Origin: Nocardioides albus
GTDB lineage: Bacteria; Actinomycetota; Actinomycetes; Propionibacteriales; Nocardioidaceae
DNA: 64,000 bases
Direction: 5' to 3'
Assembly: GCF_014648255.1 (NCBI RefSeq)
Contig: NZ_BMQT01000010.1
Coordinates: 1-64,000 of the forward strand
Shown: positions 18,163-26,228 of the stretch, piece after piece
Layout of the letters: every line of letters starts with the position of its first letter
Numbering within the stretch: position 1 is the first letter of the stretch
Made by a program: the position numbers and the translations under genes
Notes under the pieces: model-generated
What the model saw: the letters and a program-made list of their open reading frames with translations, nothing else
Databases searched by the model: none
Told to the model about the DNA's origin: nothing

Positions 18163-19143
18163 GTGCGCAAAGCTCTCATTGTCGGGATCGATCACTACGA
18201 CCAGATCCCCTCGCTCAGCGGCGCAGTGAACGACGCGTACAGCGTGAAGGTTGCGCTCGAGCGCCATGCAGACGGCACTCTCAACTTCGCGCAGCCGAGA
18301 CTCTTGACGTCCACCGGTCCAGACTCAACGGTCACCCGCGGCGACCTGAGGGAAGCCGTCGAAGAACTGTTCCGCGACGACGCCGAGATCTCATTGTTCT
18401 ACTTCTCGGGCCACGGGTACATCGACGGTGCAGGGGGTTTCCTCTGCGCAAGTGACTGCGCCAACGGACACGATGGGCTCTCATTATCGGATGTGATGGC
18501 GTTCGCCAACAGCTCACCGGCGAAGAACAAGGTGATCATCCTCGATAGCTGTCACAGCGGAGTCGCTGGTGGGAGCCCGGTCGCGGCCCAGGTCGCCGAG
18601 ATCAAGGAGGGCGTGACCATCTTGACGGCCTCCACGGCAGACCAGTACGCCATGGAGACCGGCGGCTCCGGAGTGTTCACGAGTCTTCTAGTCGACGCCC
18701 TCAACGGCGCTGCCGCTAATCTCGTCGGCGAGGTCACGCCCGGCAGCGTCTACGCGCACATCGATCAGTCGCTCGGGAACTGGGCGCAGCGGCCCGTATT
18801 CAAAACGAACATCAAAAAGTTCGTGTCACTCCGAGAGACAAAGGCTCCGATCGACCTCGCCAGCCTCCAGAAGCTCACGGTCTTGTTCAACGAACCCACC
18901 ACGCAACTCCAACTCGACCCGAGTTACGAGCCCGAGCGCACAGGCAGTGAAGTCGCCTCGGTTCCACCACCTGATCCAGCCAAGAACGCCGACTTCGCGG
19001 TCCTCCAGGAACTGGTGAAGGTGAACCTGGTTCGCCCGGTCGGCGCTCCCCACATGTGGCACGCAGCGATGGAGGGCAAGGCGTGTGAGCTAACTGTGCT
19101 CGGCCAACACTACTGGAAGCTCGTCGAGCAGGATCTGATCTGA
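18163..19143 (+). CDS. Caspase-like protease (peptidase C14), probable Thoeris effector
   Basis: 326 residues from a GTG 10 bp after the TIR stop. The caspase fold spans about 1-235, opening with KALIVGIDHYDQIPSLSGAV. The dyad is His84 (FYFSGHGY) and Cys130 (IILDSCHSG). The C-terminal 70 residues (FAVLQELVKVNLVRP...GQHYWKLVEQDLI) form a separate helical piece that may be a winged-helix or ligand/adaptor domain. In type IV Thoeris a TIR-made ADP-ribose signal switches on such a protease, which then degrades cell proteins and stops phage growth. It overlaps the next gene by one base (TGATG), so the three genes form one operon. Confidence 0.85.
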   Translation: MRKALIVGIDHYDQIPSLSGAVNDAYSVKVALERHADGTLNFAQPRLLTSTGPDSTVTRGDLREAVEELFRDDAEISLFYFSGHGYIDGAGGFLCASDCANGHDGLSLSDVMAFANSSPAKNKVIILDSCHSGVAGGSPVAAQVAEIKEGVTILTASTADQYAMETGGSGVFTSLLVDALNGAAANLVGEVTPGSVYAHIDQSLGNWAQRPVFKTNIKKFVSLRETKAPIDLASLQKLTVLFNEPTTQLQLDPSYEPERTGSEVASVPPPDPAKNADFAVLQELVKVNLVRPVGAPHMWHAAMEGKACELTVLGQHYWKLVEQDLI

Positions 19144-19430
19144 TGCCCTCACCCGACCAGATCCGAAAAGCACTCGAAGACGCCCAAACTGTCGACCGGC
19201 TCGCCGCGATCGAGCATCAGCGCTGGGCACATTGGCAGCGCTACGTGCACGAGCAGTGCGAGCGCCGCGACGACGGCTCTCTGCTGATCCCTGCGGAACT
19301 AGCGTCTCGCTGGGAAGCCCAAATCATGACGCCCTACGCACAACTGTCGGAGCGTGAGCGAGACAGCGATCGGGAGCAGGTTCGACGGTATCTGCCCACC
19401 ATCATCGACGTGCTAATTCACGAACGTTGA
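19143..19430 (+). CDS. RyR-like domain protein in the TIR/caspase operon
   Basis: 95 residues, all one domain. LAAIEHQRWAHWQRYV near the start and TPYAQLSERERDSDREQVRR near the end fit the RyR repeat (Pfam Ryr type: conserved A-x-x-E/H-x-x-W, then P-Y-x-x-L-x-E-x-E-x-x-x-D-R). Related small proteins occur in phages and bacteria. Eukaryotic ryanodine receptors respond to cyclic ADP-ribose, and TIR proteins make such compounds, so a role in binding or damping the signal is attractive but pure inference. Its start overlaps the caspase stop by one base, which argues for coupled expression. Confidence 0.7.
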   Translation: MPSPDQIRKALEDAQTVDRLAAIEHQRWAHWQRYVHEQCERRDDGSLLIPAELASRWEAQIMTPYAQLSERERDSDREQVRRYLPTIIDVLIHER

Positions 19431-19538
19431 CCTTCCGGGCGCTGGCCAGAACATGAACGCGACCCGGAACGGCAGACGCTCGCTCTGTCCGTCCGGGCGC
19501 TTCAACGTTAGGTGCGGGCGTCGTCCGCAGGCCTTACC

Positions 19539-19889
19539 TCACACGACCGACGGCCACCTGACAGTCAAGACGATCGAGTCGTCGAAGGCTTGCCACGAGT
19601 GGGAGGTGCCGGGGCCGAAGACGACGAAGTCGCCCTCGCGCTTCATCTCCTGGTCGCCGTCGGGGAGTCGTACGGCGAAGTGGCCGCGGAGGAGCATGAC
19701 CATGGTTGTGCGGACCTCCTCCTCGGCGACGGTCCACTCGTGACGCTCCTCGCCGGCCGTGTGCGTCCCCCACTTGATCTCGACGTCGGTCGAGTGGAGC
19801 GGACTGGTGTCGGGGTCGATGAAGTGGCCGATGAGCCAGCCGCGGCGCTCTGCGCCGTCGTCGTACGCGTTGCCAGTCGCGGTCGTCAC
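19539..19889 (-). CDS. Cupin-fold protein
   Basis: 116 residues forming a single beta-barrel cupin: RHEWTVAEEEVRTTMVMLLRGHF, LPDGDQEMKREGDFVVFGPG and HSWQAF match the two cupin motifs, with the second-motif His (SHSWQ) present but the usual first-motif HxH reduced. It could bind a small molecule or metal rather than act as an enzyme. Its ATG overlaps the TGA of the upstream HTH-Nudix gene by four bases, so the two are translationally coupled. The substrate is unknown. It is convergent with the RyR-like gene; the 108-bp gap holds no visible gene. Confidence 0.75.
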   Translation of the reverse strand: MTTATGNAYDDGAERRGWLIGHFIDPDTSPLHSTDVEIKWGTHTAGEERHEWTVAEEEVRTTMVMLLRGHFAVRLPDGDQEMKREGDFVVFGPGTSHSWQAFDDSIVLTVRWPSVV

Positions 19890-21427
19890 TGGGTGAATCC
19901 AATCTCGAAGTGGGGCAGCGCTACGCGCTCGGGGTGAAGCTCATGGAGACGTCGCAGGCCGAGAACGAAGGCGAACAAACCCTCGTCCGACCACGCTGCG
20001 TTGTGCGTGAGAGCCCGCAGGCCGGCTTCATCCTGAGACGAGACCAGGGTGATCCGCTCGGACTCCCAGTTGCTCTCGACGTCACCTCCGCAACGGTGCC
20101 AGAAACCCTCGTCGTGCACCGCGACAAGACACGGAAATTCATAGTTTCCGGTGAGGAGGTTGAAGCCAAAGCCGGTGCACTCCATCGACCAGCCGGCAGG
20201 GCTGGTCTCTGTCAGGTAGCGCATCGGGCGGGTAAGGAGATCCGGGTGCATCGGGTCAACGGTCCTGCGGGTGTCGAGGGTGGTGTCGACCTCGGGCTTG
20301 CCGAAGAGTTCCTCCTCGAGCTCCCTCGCGAGCGAAGTTCCGACGCTGACGTCCCAGGTGGGCTCCGATGTCGGCTCATGGAAGCACTTCGGGATGACGG
20401 CGAGGCGCCGCGACGCGTTGAGCACCTTGGCACCGCGCTCCTGGATCAGGAGGGCGAAGTCGGCCGGGCGTGCGCCCTGCGCCGGCCGCGCGAAGGCGGT
20501 CAGCGCGAGCGCACCACCCATGCAGTTACGTGAACCCGGGTCGAGCACCGAGTCGACGGTCGGCAACATCAGGTCGCGCAGCGGGAGCGCCTCTCCCCCG
20601 GTCTGGACGGCCGCGAGTGTCTCGGCCTCGAGGAGATCGACCGTGAGCGCGTACTGGGCGAATGACCCGGTCGTGAAGGACGTACGCACTCCGTCCGGCC
20701 GCGATTCCCAGCCAGTCATTCGGTAGAGCTGGCCGTCGACGAAGCGGGTTTCCTGGACCAGGCACTCGGCGAGCCTCGTCGCTGCGGCCAGGCGCCACGT
20801 ATTGGACTCCGGCTGCGGTACTACGGCCGCGTCGTGGTCATAGGTGAATCGTCCGACGGCCTCGTCCGCACGGAGGTCGAGCGGACGGCTGAGCCAGTCA
20901 GCTCCGCTGAGGATCGTCATAGCGATCGATGCGTTGTCCAGGTCGATCTGGACCGGTCGACGATCATCGAAGCCGTCGGCGTAGTACTGGTGCAGCCGCT
21001 CAGCCACGGCCGAACGGTTGGTCTCAGCCGTGCGCCAGCGAGGGCCGGTGGCCGTGTCCAACTGCGCCGCGGCGGCGAGCACACCCGCCCCAGCGTCATC
21101 GTCGCGCCCGCCCTGGAGCCAGCCAACCGCGCTGTGCAGGTTCGTCGCTGCCTCAAGGCGCCTGCGCAGCTCGTCACCGTCGGCCGCCGCGGCTCCAAGA
21201 CCTGCCAGCCGTTCGAAGCGTTCGCGCTCATCGTCGGTGGCTCGCTCAAGGACCGTGTCGAAGATGCGCTGGATCTGCAGTGAGATCGCGCTCTCGCCGC
21301 CCTTGCGCCAGTTGGCGACGGCACGCACGGAGACACCGAGCTGCTCGGCGAACTCCTCGTTGGTGAGCCGCAGAGCTGCGCGTAGCGCCTCTGCCTCTCG
21401 CGGGCTCCACTCGACGACGCTCGTCAT
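19886..21427 (-). CDS. HTH regulator with Nudix-like domain
   Basis: 513 residues from the ATG at 21427 (a GGGGAAGGA stretch lies about 10 bp upstream; a further ATG at 21481 lacks such a site). Residues 8-40 are an XRE-type helix-turn-helix (LTNEEFAEQLGVSVRAVANWRKGG). The middle is a long helical region, and the last 250 residues contain VGTSLARELEEELFGK, which looks like a Nudix box (RExxEE). In pSAM2 the immunity factor Pif is a Nudix protein that blocks redundant transfer, so a similar role is possible. It heads a two-gene unit with the cupin. Confidence in HTH is high, in Nudix moderate. Confidence 0.7.
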   Translation of the reverse strand: MTSVVEWSPREAEALRAALRLTNEEFAEQLGVSVRAVANWRKGGESAISLQIQRIFDTVLERATDDERERFERLAGLGAAAADGDELRRRLEAATNLHSAVGWLQGGRDDDAGAGVLAAAAQLDTATGPRWRTAETNRSAVAERLHQYYADGFDDRRPVQIDLDNASIAMTILSGADWLSRPLDLRADEAVGRFTYDHDAAVVPQPESNTWRLAAATRLAECLVQETRFVDGQLYRMTGWESRPDGVRTSFTTGSFAQYALTVDLLEAETLAAVQTGGEALPLRDLMLPTVDSVLDPGSRNCMGGALALTAFARPAQGARPADFALLIQERGAKVLNASRRLAVIPKCFHEPTSEPTWDVSVGTSLARELEEELFGKPEVDTTLDTRRTVDPMHPDLLTRPMRYLTETSPAGWSMECTGFGFNLLTGNYEFPCLVAVHDEGFWHRCGGDVESNWESERITLVSSQDEAGLRALTHNAAWSDEGLFAFVLGLRRLHELHPERVALPHFEIGFTQ

Positions 21428-21475
21428 AGGCGATCGCGTCCTTCCCCGAAGACCAGCCAGCGGACTGCACTGTGA

Positions 21476-21529
21476 GTGCACAACCGGTTCATGGTGAGAA
21501 ACGCCTGGTCACGGCTGACTAGAGGCATG
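21476..21529 (+). repeat. Copy A of a 54-bp two-block element
   Basis: The outer blocks (first 20 and last 18 bp) match copy B at 27974-28027 in 18 of 20 and 16 of 18 positions, while the 16 bp between them match in only 5. Key blocks are CCGGTTCATGGT and CGGCTGACT. The fixed spacing suggests a protein-binding or promoter element. This copy lies between the HTH-Nudix start and the GntR stop and points against both genes. Confidence 0.65.
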
Positions 21530-21877
21530 TCAAGCACCCGCCGAATCGGCGCCACCTACGAGCTTCTCGAGTCGCTCGACGCGGCTCGACAGGCTCGCGA
21601 GGTCACGGCGAAGTTTGTCGACATCATCGCCGCTCCCCTGGCTCGCCGGGAGCGCGTTGACGTACGTGCCACGGCCGGCGCTCGACACGAGGACGCCTTC
21701 ACGCTGCAGCTCGCGGATGGCGTTGTGGACCGTGACCTCGGCGACACCGTACGTCTCCCGAAGCTCACGGAGCGGAGGCAGCTTCGCGCCGACCTCGTAT
21801 TCGCCGTCCCGCACTCGCTGCCGGATGTCCTCGGCGACCTGCTCCTGGAGCGGGGTCGCGTTGTCTCTGCTGATCAT
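21530..21877 (-). CDS. GntR-family repressor (KorSA-like)
   Basis: 115 residues from the ATG at 21877. The N-terminal winged HTH reads PLQEQVAEDIRQRVRDGEYE, LPPLRELRETYGVAEVTVHNA and LQREGVLVSSAGRGTYV, the standard GntR pattern. The C-terminal 40 residues (VDKLRRDLASLSSRVERLEKL) form a short coiled coil instead of a ligand domain, so it is probably ligand-independent. In pSAM2 KorSA is the GntR-type repressor of replication and transfer genes. This gene diverges from the small-protein and transfer operon, and tandem CCCTAGTGCA repeats lie in the gap, which are its likely operators. Confidence 0.85.
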   Translation of the reverse strand: MISRDNATPLQEQVAEDIRQRVRDGEYEVGAKLPPLRELRETYGVAEVTVHNAIRELQREGVLVSSAGRGTYVNALPASQGSGDDVDKLRRDLASLSSRVERLEKLVGGADSAGA

Positions 21878-21935
21878 GCGTCCAAGGTACCGACAAATGC
21901 CCTGGTGTGCGTGGAGGCATTGACATCCCATATTG

Positions 21936-21956
21936 CCCTAGTGCACCCTAGTGCAC
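21936..21956. promoter_or_regulatory. Tandem CCCTAGTGCA operator candidate
   Basis: Two abutting 10-bp repeats (21936-21945, 21946-21955), each with AGTGCAC, lie in the 119-bp gap between the divergent GntR gene and the transfer operon. Similar AGTGCAC/GTGCACT pairs occur at 21464-21481 and 27962-27980. Confidence 0.6.
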
Positions 21957-21996
21957 ATCGGGGTAATGATGTTCGCCCTACGGAAGGCATCAACCG

Positions 21997-22215
21997 ATGA
22001 TCACCGCACCTACGCACGACGATCTCGCGGAGATCGAGACCGAGTGGCCTCTGATCGCCGCTGAGATCGCCCTCGTCGAGGCCGAGAGCCGCCTCGCCAA
22101 CTTTCCCGATGACGTGCTCGCTGAGCGCGCCCACCGACGAGCCGTACGCGCCCTCCTGGCGCTGATCGCTCAGCAGACCTCAACCACGGCCGGGCATCAG
22201 CCCGAGGCCGCCTGA
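21997..22215 (+). CDS. DUF6284-like small protein
   Basis: 72 residues, mostly helical. DLAEIETEWPLIAAEIALVEAE followed by a basic RAHRRAVRALLALIA helix resembles the DUF6284 family seen at this position in Streptomyces elements. It is the first gene of the rightward backbone operon, 120 bp from the divergent repressor. Function unknown; the family is typical of AICEs. Family assignment is from pattern recall, so moderate confidence. Confidence 0.65.
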   Translation: MITAPTHDDLAEIETEWPLIAAEIALVEAESRLANFPDDVLAERAHRRAVRALLALIAQQTSTTAGHQPEAA

Positions 22216-22231
22216 CTCGGAAGGAAATTCG

Positions 22232-22444
22232 ATGGTTACCGCACCTCTGTTCATCATCTTCGCGATGGTCCTGTTCTGCATGGTCAAGTGGGGCGGAACG
22301 CACCCCGGCGTGCTCGCCATGGGCGCGCTGTTCGGTCTCTCGCTCGCCTCGACCACCTTCGGGGCCCCGATCCTCGACGGGATGGAGACCGCGATGACGT
22401 CGGCCCTCTCGGCCGTCTCCAACATCGCCGGAGGTGCCCGATGA
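22232..22444 (+). CDS. Small two-helix membrane protein
   Basis: 70 residues with two hydrophobic stretches (about 4-19 LFIIFAMVLFCMVKW and 26-45 GVLAMGALFGLSLAS), so probably an inner-membrane hairpin. Preceded by AGGAA. Small membrane proteins of this kind accompany SpdA/SpdB-type spread genes on conjugative actinobacterial elements and may help mating-pair pores, but this one has no recognised name. Its stop overlaps the next ATG (ATGA). Confidence 0.65.
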   Translation: MVTAPLFIIFAMVLFCMVKWGGTHPGVLAMGALFGLSLASTTFGAPILDGMETAMTSALSAVSNIAGGAR

Positions 22445-22806
22445 GCGCCATCAAGTCCCACGTGATGACGTGGGCAGCCAACCTCCTGGAATGCCTGCCC
22501 AACGTCGAGCTCCACGGCTTCGACATCGAAGCCGACTACGTCCCCGCCCTCAACGCGAAGACGAAGAAGCTGCAGATGGTTCCGGCCGTCACGCTCTCCG
22601 TCCGCCCGGCCGGCTACGACGCCGCGAAGGTCCTTGCTGAGTCGCTCTCGCTGCACGAGTCCGACCCGTCGGTCAAGGAGGACGGCCTCGGCCTGTTCGC
22701 GTGGCACACCTGGCAGGGCTGGGTGCCGGAGGCTTCGACCGAGGTCGCCGTGCGCGTCGAGATCACCACCACCGAGCGCCTCTGGCTCGCCGAGGAGGTG
22801 GCCTGA
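22441..22806 (+). CDS. AICE backbone hypothetical protein
   Basis: 121 residues, soluble. A regular alternation of strands (VTLSVRPAGYDAAKVL, STEVAVRVEITTTERLWLAEE) suggests a small alpha/beta fold. Conserved-looking HGFDIEADYV near the N-terminus may be a functional patch. It overlaps the previous gene by 4 bp and is followed 1 bp later by the next ATG, so it is in the middle of a translationally coupled cluster that precedes the transfer gene. I do not recognise a family. Confidence 0.6.
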   Translation: MSAIKSHVMTWAANLLECLPNVELHGFDIEADYVPALNAKTKKLQMVPAVTLSVRPAGYDAAKVLAESLSLHESDPSVKEDGLGLFAWHTWQGWVPEASTEVAVRVEITTTERLWLAEEVA

Positions 22807-22807
22807 G

Positions 22808-23245
22808 ATGACGCGCCATACGACGGCCGAGATCGCCGACCTGCTGCGCAGTTGGGCATCGGGCATGTACACCTACGAGGCCGCGGCTGAGCTGCTGATC
22901 CGCTTCAATCATGGCCGGCTCCTGGCTGGCCCGTGGGTCGAGTGGGACGACGGCTGTCGCCGCTACTGGTTCAACACCGACCTCGTGCGGCACAGCGCGT
23001 ACCTCTCCAGCGGCGAGTGTCGGGTGCTGATGATCGCCGCCGCGATCTCCTCGGACACTTCGACGGTCTCGCTCAGCGATGCCGTGCCCGGCCTGGACCG
23101 GGACGCACTGGCCCTGGTGCTGGCTGCGATCGCGTACGCAGGAGGTTCCCACGATCACTCCGAGTGGACCTTCGACGACGACGGCAAGCCTCTCGGTCAC
23201 CAGCGGCTCTCGTCGCTGTTTCCGTGGCCGGAGGTGGCGGCATGA
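22808..23245 (+). CDS. AICE backbone hypothetical protein
   Basis: 145 residues. An N-terminal helical stretch (EIADLLRSWASGMYTYEAAAELLIRF) is followed by a Trp-rich segment (GPWVEWDDGCRRYWFNTD) and a C-terminal helical half. No motif with known chemistry is visible. Starts 1 bp after the previous stop and overlaps the next ATG by 4 bp. The tight packing argues for a shared role in transfer or replication control, but none can be specified. Confidence 0.6.
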   Translation: MTRHTTAEIADLLRSWASGMYTYEAAAELLIRFNHGRLLAGPWVEWDDGCRRYWFNTDLVRHSAYLSSGECRVLMIAAAISSDTSTVSLSDAVPGLDRDALALVLAAIAYAGGSHDHSEWTFDDDGKPLGHQRLSSLFPWPEVAA

Positions 23246-23496
23246 CTACCGCGACCGGATTCGTACGGATCGTTCGGCTCAACCGGCCGACCCGGCGCCG
23301 GATTCACATCAACGGCTACGAGGGCGCCGACGGCATCCAGACGCTCTGCCGGGTCTTCATGCCCTGGTCGGCTGGCCTGGTCACCACGTTCGACGTGGTC
23401 GAGCGGCTGAACCAGCGTCATGTTCCGGCCTGTCCCCGCTGCCTGCGCGCTCTCAAGAACCGCACTCCTCACACCACCACGAAAGGAACGAAGTAG
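23242..23496 (+). CDS. Small basic protein with CxxC motif
   Basis: 84 residues, strongly basic. CPRC near residues 65-68 (VPACPRCLRALKNR) and a single upstream Cys at about 35 could form a partial zinc knuckle. RRRIHINGYEGADG near the start is glycine- and arginine-rich. Overlaps the previous gene by four bases. DNA binding would fit its charge, but the protein is not recognised. Confidence 0.55.
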   Translation: MTTATGFVRIVRLNRPTRRRIHINGYEGADGIQTLCRVFMPWSAGLVTTFDVVERLNQRHVPACPRCLRALKNRTPHTTTKGTK

Positions 23497-23498
23497 TC

Positions 23499-23762
23499 AT
23501 GGCTTACAAGAAGCTCAACACCAAGGGATTCAACAAGGCCGTCGCCCGCAAGGAGGCCGACATCTTGGCCGATCTCACTCGCAAGGGCGGCCGCGGCGAC
23601 CTGACCAAGCAGGTCAAGTCCGAACTCAAGAAGGCCAAGCCCGCCCTGATGAAGAAGCACACCCAGAAGGTCACCAAGGCCTCGCACCAGAACACCTCCG
23701 CGGCCCCGACCGAGTACAAGGGCGCGGCGCGCCGGGTGAAGAAGAACCACTGGTCCTGGTGA
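23499..23762 (+). CDS. Lysine-rich small protein
   Basis: 87 residues with about one quarter lysine or arginine; no cysteine. KKLNTKGFNKAVARKEADILADL suggests an amphipathic helix, and the tail is KKNHWSW. The ribosome site AAAGGAACG precedes the ATG. A nucleic-acid-binding accessory protein is plausible from charge alone. It lies 2 bp after the previous stop in the same operon. Confidence 0.6.
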   Translation: MAYKKLNTKGFNKAVARKEADILADLTRKGGRGDLTKQVKSELKKAKPALMKKHTQKVTKASHQNTSAAPTEYKGAARRVKKNHWSW

Positions 23763-23790
23763 CCGGGCGGTTCGAGGGAAGGAATCTGAG

Positions 23791-24027
23791 ATGAGCAAGC
23801 CCTCGCGCGGCAAGGCCACTCCCACCAAGCGGCGACGTCCGCCGTCGATCAACGACCTCAACAAGATCGTGGCGACCAACCAGGCCCTGACCGACGGGGA
23901 CGAGGTCGTCCAGATCTTGACCGAACAGGGGATCGATGCGAAGGACCCGACCGTTCGCAAGCGTCTGCGCACGGCGCAGCGAAACATCCGCCGACTCAAC
24001 AAGCGACTCAAGAAGGGCTGGCTCTGA
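23791..24027 (+). CDS. Small basic protein upstream of the translocase
   Basis: 78 residues, basic at both ends (KATPTKRRRPPS; RTAQRNIRRLNKRLKKG), with a central acidic helix. No membrane segment and no known motif. It starts 28 bp after the previous stop, preceded by GGAAGGAA, and is followed by a 1-bp gap to the FtsK-like gene. It may be a helper of the translocase, by position only. Confidence 0.6.
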   Translation: MSKPSRGKATPTKRRRPPSINDLNKIVATNQALTDGDEVVQILTEQGIDAKDPTVRKRLRTAQRNIRRLNKRLKKGWL

Positions 24028-24028
24028 C

Positions 24029-26206
24029 ATGACTACCGACCAGCACGGGCCGTCCGAGGTATACGACCTTGAGGCCGTACGCCGCGCTCGGGAAGCCGCC
24101 ACGGAGGTTCCTGAGGACCCCGAGCACGCGACCGACACGGACGACGTCGACCAGGACGCTCCGATGACCGTCGACGGCCAGGTGCTGGCCGTGGTCGACG
24201 AGCGCCCGAAGTCGGCGCAGCGTGCAGCTGCGCCGCGGCGCGAGATCCTGCCCGGCTGGGCGAAGGATCGCGAGTCGGCCAAGGCCGCAGCGAAGTGGGC
24301 CGTCGACTACTACGGCCACGCGACGACCTACCACGGCGTCCGACTCCCCACCTACTACGCCAAGCTGGCCGGCCGCGCCCCGCTCGGCCTCGGCCGGGTG
24401 ATTGCGGCGACGTACGGCTGGATCTTCGACACCTCCGACCGAGAGACCCGCGCGCAGGTCTTCGGCACTGTCAACGACGCCAGCGCCTACCTGCGACTGC
24501 GGCAGGACCGCCGCACGCAGGTCCGCGCCCGCCTGTTCCTCACGCTCCTGGTGCTCCTGGTTCTGGCCGGCCTCAGCGCGTACGTCGTCTATGGCGTCGA
24601 CTCGCTGATGGTCCAGCTCGGCCTAGGCCTGACCGCACTCGCCGGCCTCGGCCTGCTCGGCCGGAACCCGGACAAGCCGATCACCGGCCGTGCCGTGGAC
24701 GCGAGCAAGGAGCCGCGGCTGACCTCCGAGCTGATCGTCAACGCGCTCGGTTCGCTCGGGCTCGCACGGCTGAATCAGGCGATCAGCAAGGACGGGTCGA
24801 AGGCGATCGCGTTCGTCTCGCCGATCATGCGTGACGGCGCCGGATTCCGCGCCGAGATCGATCTCCCTGCCGGTGTCACCGCGACCGAGGTCATCGAGCA
24901 GCGCGAACGCCTCGCCTCCGGCCTGCGCCGCGGGCTGGGCAAGGTCTGGCCCGAGACCGACCCTGAGGTCCACTCCGGCCGCCTGGTCCTTTACGTGGCC
25001 GACAAGTCGCTGGCGCAGTCCAAGCCCGCGCCGTGGCCGCTGGCCAAGACCGGCAAGGCGAACGTGTTCGAGCCGGTCCCGATCGGCGTCGACCAACGCG
25101 GCCGCCCCGTCACCCTCACCCTGATGTTCGCCTCCGGCCTGATCGGTGCGATCCCTCGGATGGGCAAGACCTTCACACTGCGCCTGCTCACCCTCGCGGC
25201 CGCCCTGGACCCGCGCGTCGAGCTGCACGTCTACAACCTCAAGGGCGGGTCCGACTTCATCCCGCTCGAGCCGGTCGCTCACGCGATCCGGTCGGGGGAT
25301 GACCCCGAGGACGTCGAATACCTCGTACGCGACCTGCGCGCCGCTCAGATCGAGATGCGTCGCCGCTACAAGCTCCTCAAGACCCTCCCCCGCGAGGTCT
25401 GCCCGGAGTCGAAGGTGACCGACGCGCTCGCCTCGGACAAGCGCTACGGACTGCACCCTCTGCTCTACGTCTTCGACGAGTGCCAGTTCATGTTCGAGCA
25501 CGACATCTACGGTGCCGAGATCATCGAGCTCGTCACCGACCTGGTCAAGCGCGGCCCGGCCGTCGGCCTGATGGTGTGGGTCGCCACCCAGCGCCCCGAC
25601 GCCAAGTCGATCCCCACCGGTGTCTCCGCCAACGCCGTCCTCCGGATCTGCCTCAAGGTCACCGGGCAGATGGAGAACGACATGGTCCTGGGCACCTCGA
25701 TGTACAAGGCTGGCATCCGCGCCACCCGGTTCGGGCGCAAGGACCTCGGCATCGCCTACCTCGTCGGCGAGGGTGACGACCCGGTTATCGTCCGTTCCTC
25801 GTTCGTCGACGCACCTGCAGCCGAGGCGATCGCCGCTCGCGCCCGAGCCGCGCGTCTCGCGGGCGGCTGGCTGTCGGGGATGGCGGCCGGCGAGGAACTG
25901 CCCGACGACGACACCGGCTCGATCCTCGACCACCTTCTCGCGGTCTGGCCCGAGCACGACCCCGAGTGGTCCAACGGCAAGGTCTGGTGCGACGAGCTCG
26001 CCCAGCGTCTGGCCACCTCGCAGCCGTCGCTCTACGAGGGCTGGACCGGCGAGCAGGTGACCGCAGCAGTCAAGCCGCACGGCCTGCGCACCGTTCAGGT
26101 CAAGAAGATGATCGACGGCGGTCAGGTCAACAAGCGCGGCCTGTCCCGGCGCGACCTCACTGACACCCTCGGACACACCGAGATCGGGGGCCCGGATGAG
26201 CCCTGA
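24029..26206 (+). CDS. FtsK/SpoIIIE-type conjugal DNA translocase (TraSA/TraB-like)
   Basis: 725 residues. An acidic N-terminus is followed by two membrane helices (about 168-210, FLTLLVLLVLAGLSAYVVYG and VQLGLGLTALAGLGLL). The motor domain has the Walker A IPRMGKTFTLRL (near 374) and a Walker B segment LLYVFDECQFMFEH (near 475), followed by LMVWVATQRPDAKSIP typical of FtsK-like pumps. A C-terminal region of about 100 residues probably forms a winged helix that reads the element's transfer repeats. In AICEs one such protein moves double-stranded DNA between mycelial or cell partners. It is the transfer engine of this element. Confidence 0.92.
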   Translation: MTTDQHGPSEVYDLEAVRRAREAATEVPEDPEHATDTDDVDQDAPMTVDGQVLAVVDERPKSAQRAAAPRREILPGWAKDRESAKAAAKWAVDYYGHATTYHGVRLPTYYAKLAGRAPLGLGRVIAATYGWIFDTSDRETRAQVFGTVNDASAYLRLRQDRRTQVRARLFLTLLVLLVLAGLSAYVVYGVDSLMVQLGLGLTALAGLGLLGRNPDKPITGRAVDASKEPRLTSELIVNALGSLGLARLNQAISKDGSKAIAFVSPIMRDGAGFRAEIDLPAGVTATEVIEQRERLASGLRRGLGKVWPETDPEVHSGRLVLYVADKSLAQSKPAPWPLAKTGKANVFEPVPIGVDQRGRPVTLTLMFASGLIGAIPRMGKTFTLRLLTLAAALDPRVELHVYNLKGGSDFIPLEPVAHAIRSGDDPEDVEYLVRDLRAAQIEMRRRYKLLKTLPREVCPESKVTDALASDKRYGLHPLLYVFDECQFMFEHDIYGAEIIELVTDLVKRGPAVGLMVWVATQRPDAKSIPTGVSANAVLRICLKVTGQMENDMVLGTSMYKAGIRATRFGRKDLGIAYLVGEGDDPVIVRSSFVDAPAAEAIAARARAARLAGGWLSGMAAGEELPDDDTGSILDHLLAVWPEHDPEWSNGKVWCDELAQRLATSQPSLYEGWTGEQVTAAVKPHGLRTVQVKKMIDGGQVNKRGLSRRDLTDTLGHTEIGGPDEP

Positions 26207-26228
26207 ACCGGTCCGATATGGCCCGGAT

